Positions 38,660-40,824 of a stretch of 40,824 bases of DNA are shown piece after piece. How positions within the stretch are numbered: the stretch's first letter is position 1; each line of letters opens with the position of its first letter. Made by a program: the position numbers and the translations under genes. The notes below the pieces were generated by a model, which saw only the letters and a program-made list of their open reading frames with translations, made no database searches and was not told where the DNA came from. This DNA is from JBAYSY01 sp041675885 (GTDB taxonomy: Bacteria > Pseudomonadota > Alphaproteobacteria > Rhodobacterales > Rhodobacteraceae): NCBI GenBank assembly GCA_041675885.1, contig JBAYSY010000029.1, positions 1-40,824 on the forward strand, written 5' to 3'.

Positions 38660-38706
38660 GGGGCGCTACCCGGTGACGCTGACGCGCCTTGTTTCCGGGC
38701 AAGGGG
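38660..38706 (+). repeat. Composite dispersed repeat, partial copy E
   Basis: It contains CGCTGACGCGCCTTGTTTCC and then GGGCAAGGGG, matching only the distal end of copies A and B (GCGCCTTGATTCCGGGCAAG). Confidence 0.6.
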
Positions 38707-38911
38707 TTGCCCGCATCCGGGGTTTTGCATTGCTTTCAGGATACAGAAGCCGGGCGGGTAGTGGACCGCGCCGACCGTCCGTCCGGGACGGCCCGTTCCG
38801 CCTGCCGGAACGGCAAGGCCCGAAGACAGGCCCAAAGATCAGGTTGTCACGCGCCCGCGACTGTGCTTCTACAATTCGGGTCATGACAGGATCAGGGAAG
38901 GAATCCGACCG

Positions 38912-39895
38912 ATGAAACCGTTCCACATAAGCGGGGCCGTCGCCCTTGCCGCGATAATTGCCGCCGCCACGCCCGCACTGGCCCAGACCGAGGTGAAGGT
39001 GGGCTACGCGCTTGCCCCCAATTCGCACTACGGCGCGGGGGCCGCGAAATGGCAGGAGGTGGTCGAGGCCGCCACCGATGGCCGCTACGTGTTCAACCAT
39101 TTCCCGTCCTCGGGCCTCGGGGGTGAGCGCGAGATGGTCGAGGGCATCCAGATCGGCACGGTCGAGGCCACGCTGGTCTCCTCCGGCACGCTGGCGAATT
39201 TCGTGCCCGACACCGGCATATTCGACATCCCCTTCCTGTTCCGCGACCTTGCGCACGCCCGCACCGTGCTCGACGGCCCGATCGGGCAGGAGATGCTGGC
39301 GAAGTTCGATGACGTCGGCGTGGTCGCGGTGGCCTGGGGCGAACAGGGTTTCCGCCACATCACCAACAACCGCGGCGCCATCGTCACGCCCGCCGATATC
39401 GCCGGGCTGAAGATCCGCACCATGGAGAACCCGATCCATCTGACCGCCTTCCAGACGCTGGGCGCCGCGCCCACGCCGATGGCCTGGCCCGAGGTGATCG
39501 GCGCGCTGCAACAGGGCACCATCGACGGGCAGGAAAACCCGCTGTCGGTGATCGTCTCGGCCAACCTGTCGGACGTGCAGAAATACCTGACCCTTTCGGG
39601 CCATGTCTATTCGCCCGCGATCCTGCTGGTGTCGCGCAGCCTGTGGGACCGCATGTCCGAAGAAGACCAGGAGGCATTCCGCCACGGCGCCACCGAAGCG
39701 GTCGCCGCCATGCGCGCCTATGTCGATGAGGTGGAAAGCAGCGGCGTCGCCGCGCTGCGCGAGCAAGGCATGGACGTGGGCGAGCTGGATGCCGCCGACA
39801 AGCTGGCGTTCCAGGAGGCGCTGGCCGCCGCCTATGAGGAATACTACACCCAGTACGACCGCGAACTGATCGAACGGATCATCGCGACCGAATAG
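38912..39895 (+). CDS. dctP: TRAP transporter solute-binding protein (DctP family)
   Basis: A 327-residue periplasmic binding protein of a TRAP (tripartite ATP-independent periplasmic) transporter. Residues 1-24 are a signal peptide (MKPFHISGAVALAAIIAAAT, then PALA before QTEV). The mature protein shows the DctP pattern: HYGAGAAKWQEVVEAAT, NHFPSSGLGGEREMVEGIQIG, DIPFLFRDLAHA, and a GLKIRTMENPIHLTAFQTLG stretch that holds the arginine normally binding the ligand's carboxylate. The substrate is thus probably an organic acid, but not a specified one. The ATG follows AAGGA by about 8 bases. It is the first gene of dctP-dctQ-dctM. Confidence 0.93.
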   Translation: MKPFHISGAVALAAIIAAATPALAQTEVKVGYALAPNSHYGAGAAKWQEVVEAATDGRYVFNHFPSSGLGGEREMVEGIQIGTVEATLVSSGTLANFVPDTGIFDIPFLFRDLAHARTVLDGPIGQEMLAKFDDVGVVAVAWGEQGFRHITNNRGAIVTPADIAGLKIRTMENPIHLTAFQTLGAAPTPMAWPEVIGALQQGTIDGQENPLSVIVSANLSDVQKYLTLSGHVYSPAILLVSRSLWDRMSEEDQEAFRHGATEAVAAMRAYVDEVESSGVAALREQGMDVGELDAADKLAFQEALAAAYEEYYTQYDRELIERIIATE

Positions 39896-39910
39896 GCCCG
39901 AGGGCTTGCG

Positions 39911-39944
39911 GCCGGGGCGGGGCGACCCCCGTCCCGGCCTTTCC
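39911..39944 (+). terminator. Intercistronic hairpin between dctP and dctQ
   Basis: GCCGGGGCGGGG (39911-39922) pairs with CCCCGTCCCGGC (39927-39938) with one G-U pair, followed by CTTTCC. A partial terminator or RNA-stabilising hairpin here would give more binding protein than permease, as is common in TRAP and ABC import operons. Confidence 0.6.
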
Positions 39945-39956
39945 GGGACAGGCTTC

Positions 39957-40484
39957 ATGCGTCATCTGCGTTTGCTGGAACGGCTGTTCGTCGCCCTGAA
40001 CGGATGGGCGGTGATCCTGTGCATGGTGGCGATGTCGGCCATCGTGTTCTCGAACGTCACGCTGCGGGGGCTGACCAACCACTCGATCCCCTGGGCCGAC
40101 GAGGTGGCGCGCTATCTGATGATCTGGATGACCTTCCTCGGCGCCGGGCTGATCCTGCGCCACGGCGGGCATGTGGCGATCACCAACCTGCAAGAGGCCA
40201 TGGCAAGCCGGGCCCAGATCGTGCTGCGGGCGGGGATCGTCGTGCTGCTGCTGGGCTTCTTCGGCTTCATGGTCTGGGTCGGCTGGGACTACATGCAGCG
40301 GATGCGGTTCCAGCGCACCCCCGCGACAAGGATTTCCTTCATCTATATCTACGCCGCCATGCCCGTGGGCTTTTCGCTGCTGATCGTGCACCTGCTCCTG
40401 GTGGCGAAGGGCTATGTCCTTGCCGGGCCGCGCAGCGGGCAGGATGAGGACGGGGCCGAGCCCGAGGCGGGGGCGCGCGGATGA
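39957..40484 (+). CDS. dctQ: TRAP transporter small permease (DctQ family)
   Basis: A 175-residue inner-membrane subunit with four helices (about residues 13-37, 52-72, 88-110 and 127-150) and a charged, acidic C-terminal tail. Family features are VFSNVTLRGLTNHSIPWADEVARYLMIWMTFLG and RHGGHVAI. It links the binding protein to the large permease and has no transport activity alone. The ATG at 39957 was chosen because the first helix starts soon after it; its binding site is a modest GGGACAGG. The stop overlaps the dctM start by four bases. Confidence 0.92.
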   Translation: MRHLRLLERLFVALNGWAVILCMVAMSAIVFSNVTLRGLTNHSIPWADEVARYLMIWMTFLGAGLILRHGGHVAITNLQEAMASRAQIVLRAGIVVLLLGFFGFMVWVGWDYMQRMRFQRTPATRISFIYIYAAMPVGFSLLIVHLLLVAKGYVLAGPRSGQDEDGAEPEAGARG

Positions 40485-40824
40485 CCGAGATCCTGTTTCC
40501 CGCGCTGTTCCTGCTGCTGGCGCTCGGGGTGCCGGTGGCCTTCGCCATGGCGATCGCCTGTTTCATCGCGCTGAGCTTCGGCAGCAGCTACCCCTATCTG
40601 GTCATCGTCAAGGAGATGTTCTCCGGCCTCGACAGTTTCCCGCTGCTGGCGGTGCCGTTCTTCATCCTTGCCGCCGAGCTGATGACCGGGGGCGCGATGA
40701 CCGCGATCCTGCTGCGCTTCGCCTCGCAGTTCGTGGGGCATCTGCGCGGCGGGCTGGGCTATGCCAATGTGCTGTCCTCGACCATGTTCGCGGGGATCTC
40801 GGGCTCGGCGCTTGCGGACGCCGC
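40481..40824 (+). CDS. dctM: TRAP transporter large permease (DctM family), 5' part
   Basis: The first 114 codons of the large permease, cut by the right edge (complete proteins have about 430 residues and 12 helices). It begins MTEILFPALFLLLALGVPVA and has the family stretches DSFPLLAVPFFILAAELM and SSTMFAGISGSALADAA, the latter near the predicted sodium and substrate site. Its ATG overlaps the dctQ stop (ATGA), so the two are translationally coupled. This subunit carries the solute with sodium ions. Confidence 0.93.
   Translation, partial: MTEILFPALFLLLALGVPVAFAMAIACFIALSFGSSYPYLVIVKEMFSGLDSFPLLAVPFFILAAELMTGGAMTAILLRFASQFVGHLRGGLGYANVLSSTMFAGISGSALADA

Larger units (their letters stand above)
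38470..38911. other. Gene-free, repeat-rich spacer before the TRAP operon
   Basis: No credible gene. It contains the inverted pair of 18-bp palindromes (38561-38634), partial composite repeat E (about 38660-38706) and the region upstream of dctP. A possible dctP promoter is TTGTCA (38844-38849) with TCTACA (38868-38873) at 18 bp, or TACAAT (38870-38875) at 20 bp; neither is strong. The rest shows nothing. Confidence 0.55.

Overview
The window reads as about 41 kb of chromosome from a very GC-rich alphaproteobacterium, most likely of the Rhodobacterales/Rhodobacteraceae. Evidence: the extreme G/C at third codon positions, a SAM-II riboswitch in front of metZ, GTP cyclohydrolase FolE2, a glyQ-X-glyS arrangement, two Lrp genes beside ilvC, a DctPQM TRAP transporter, and small intergenic repeats of a kind common in that group. 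No rRNA, tRNA, insertion sequence, integrase, phage gene or CRISPR array was found. Almost everything is housekeeping or ordinary transport; the unusual material is in intergenic DNA and in several proteins that have lost or gained domains.

Layout. 1-4.9 kb (minus strand): start of an unknown gene, a 3' fragment of dnaB, a beta-class glutathione S-transferase, then a DevBCA-like efflux operon (adaptor, permease, ATPase) with a small membrane protein behind it and a clear promoter plus palindromic operator in front. 4.9-7.9 kb (minus): a P1B-4 metal-exporting ATPase, a YnfA-family membrane protein and a YqeY protein. 8.0-11.4 kb (plus): carA and a large membrane glycosyltransferase whose frame runs into a convergent GntR regulator. 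11.9-14.2 kb (plus): HAD nucleotidase, a 72-residue membrane protein and a UbiH-like flavin monooxygenase. 14.2-16.3 kb: two overlapping Lrp genes (minus) divergent from ilvC (plus). 16.3-18.1 kb: an accessory patch with a solitary alpha/beta hydrolase between oppositely oriented repeat copies. 18.1-28.7 kb (minus): folB-folP-glmM, a SleB-type cell-wall hydrolase, a PPDK-like protein and glyQ-X-glyS. 28.9-30.7 kb (plus): a secreted SPOR/peptidoglycan-binding/degenerate-protease protein. 30.9-37.9 kb (minus): an Arg/Asp/Gly-rich lipoprotein, folE2, metZ with its SAM-II leader, and smc. 38.3 kb to the end (plus): a small membrane protein, a repeat-rich spacer and a TRAP transporter dctP-dctQ-dctM cut by the window edge.

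How it fits together. Folate synthesis is represented by folE2, folB and folP, which are not all in one cluster. Amino-acid genes carry visible local control: ilvC has a divergent Lrp pair, and metZ has a SAM-II aptamer followed by mutually exclusive antiterminator and terminator helices. Several promoters share a TTGAC(C/A)-17 or 18 bp-hexamer form.

Most interesting points: (1) two dispersed repeat families, a composite element of up to about 190 bp in at least seven full or partial copies and an 18-bp palindrome in five copies, one of which supplies a gene's stop codon; (2) the repeat-bounded orphan hydrolase; (3) proteins with apparently non-catalytic domains: a trypsin-like domain lacking His and Ser, a PPDK-like protein with an altered ATP site, and FolB fused to what looks like a decayed amino-acid-kinase domain; (4) a dnaB fragment that begins exactly at a known DnaB intein insertion site; (5) two unexplained inverted repeats in the folE2 leader. 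I do not see a complete, convincing new multi-gene system.
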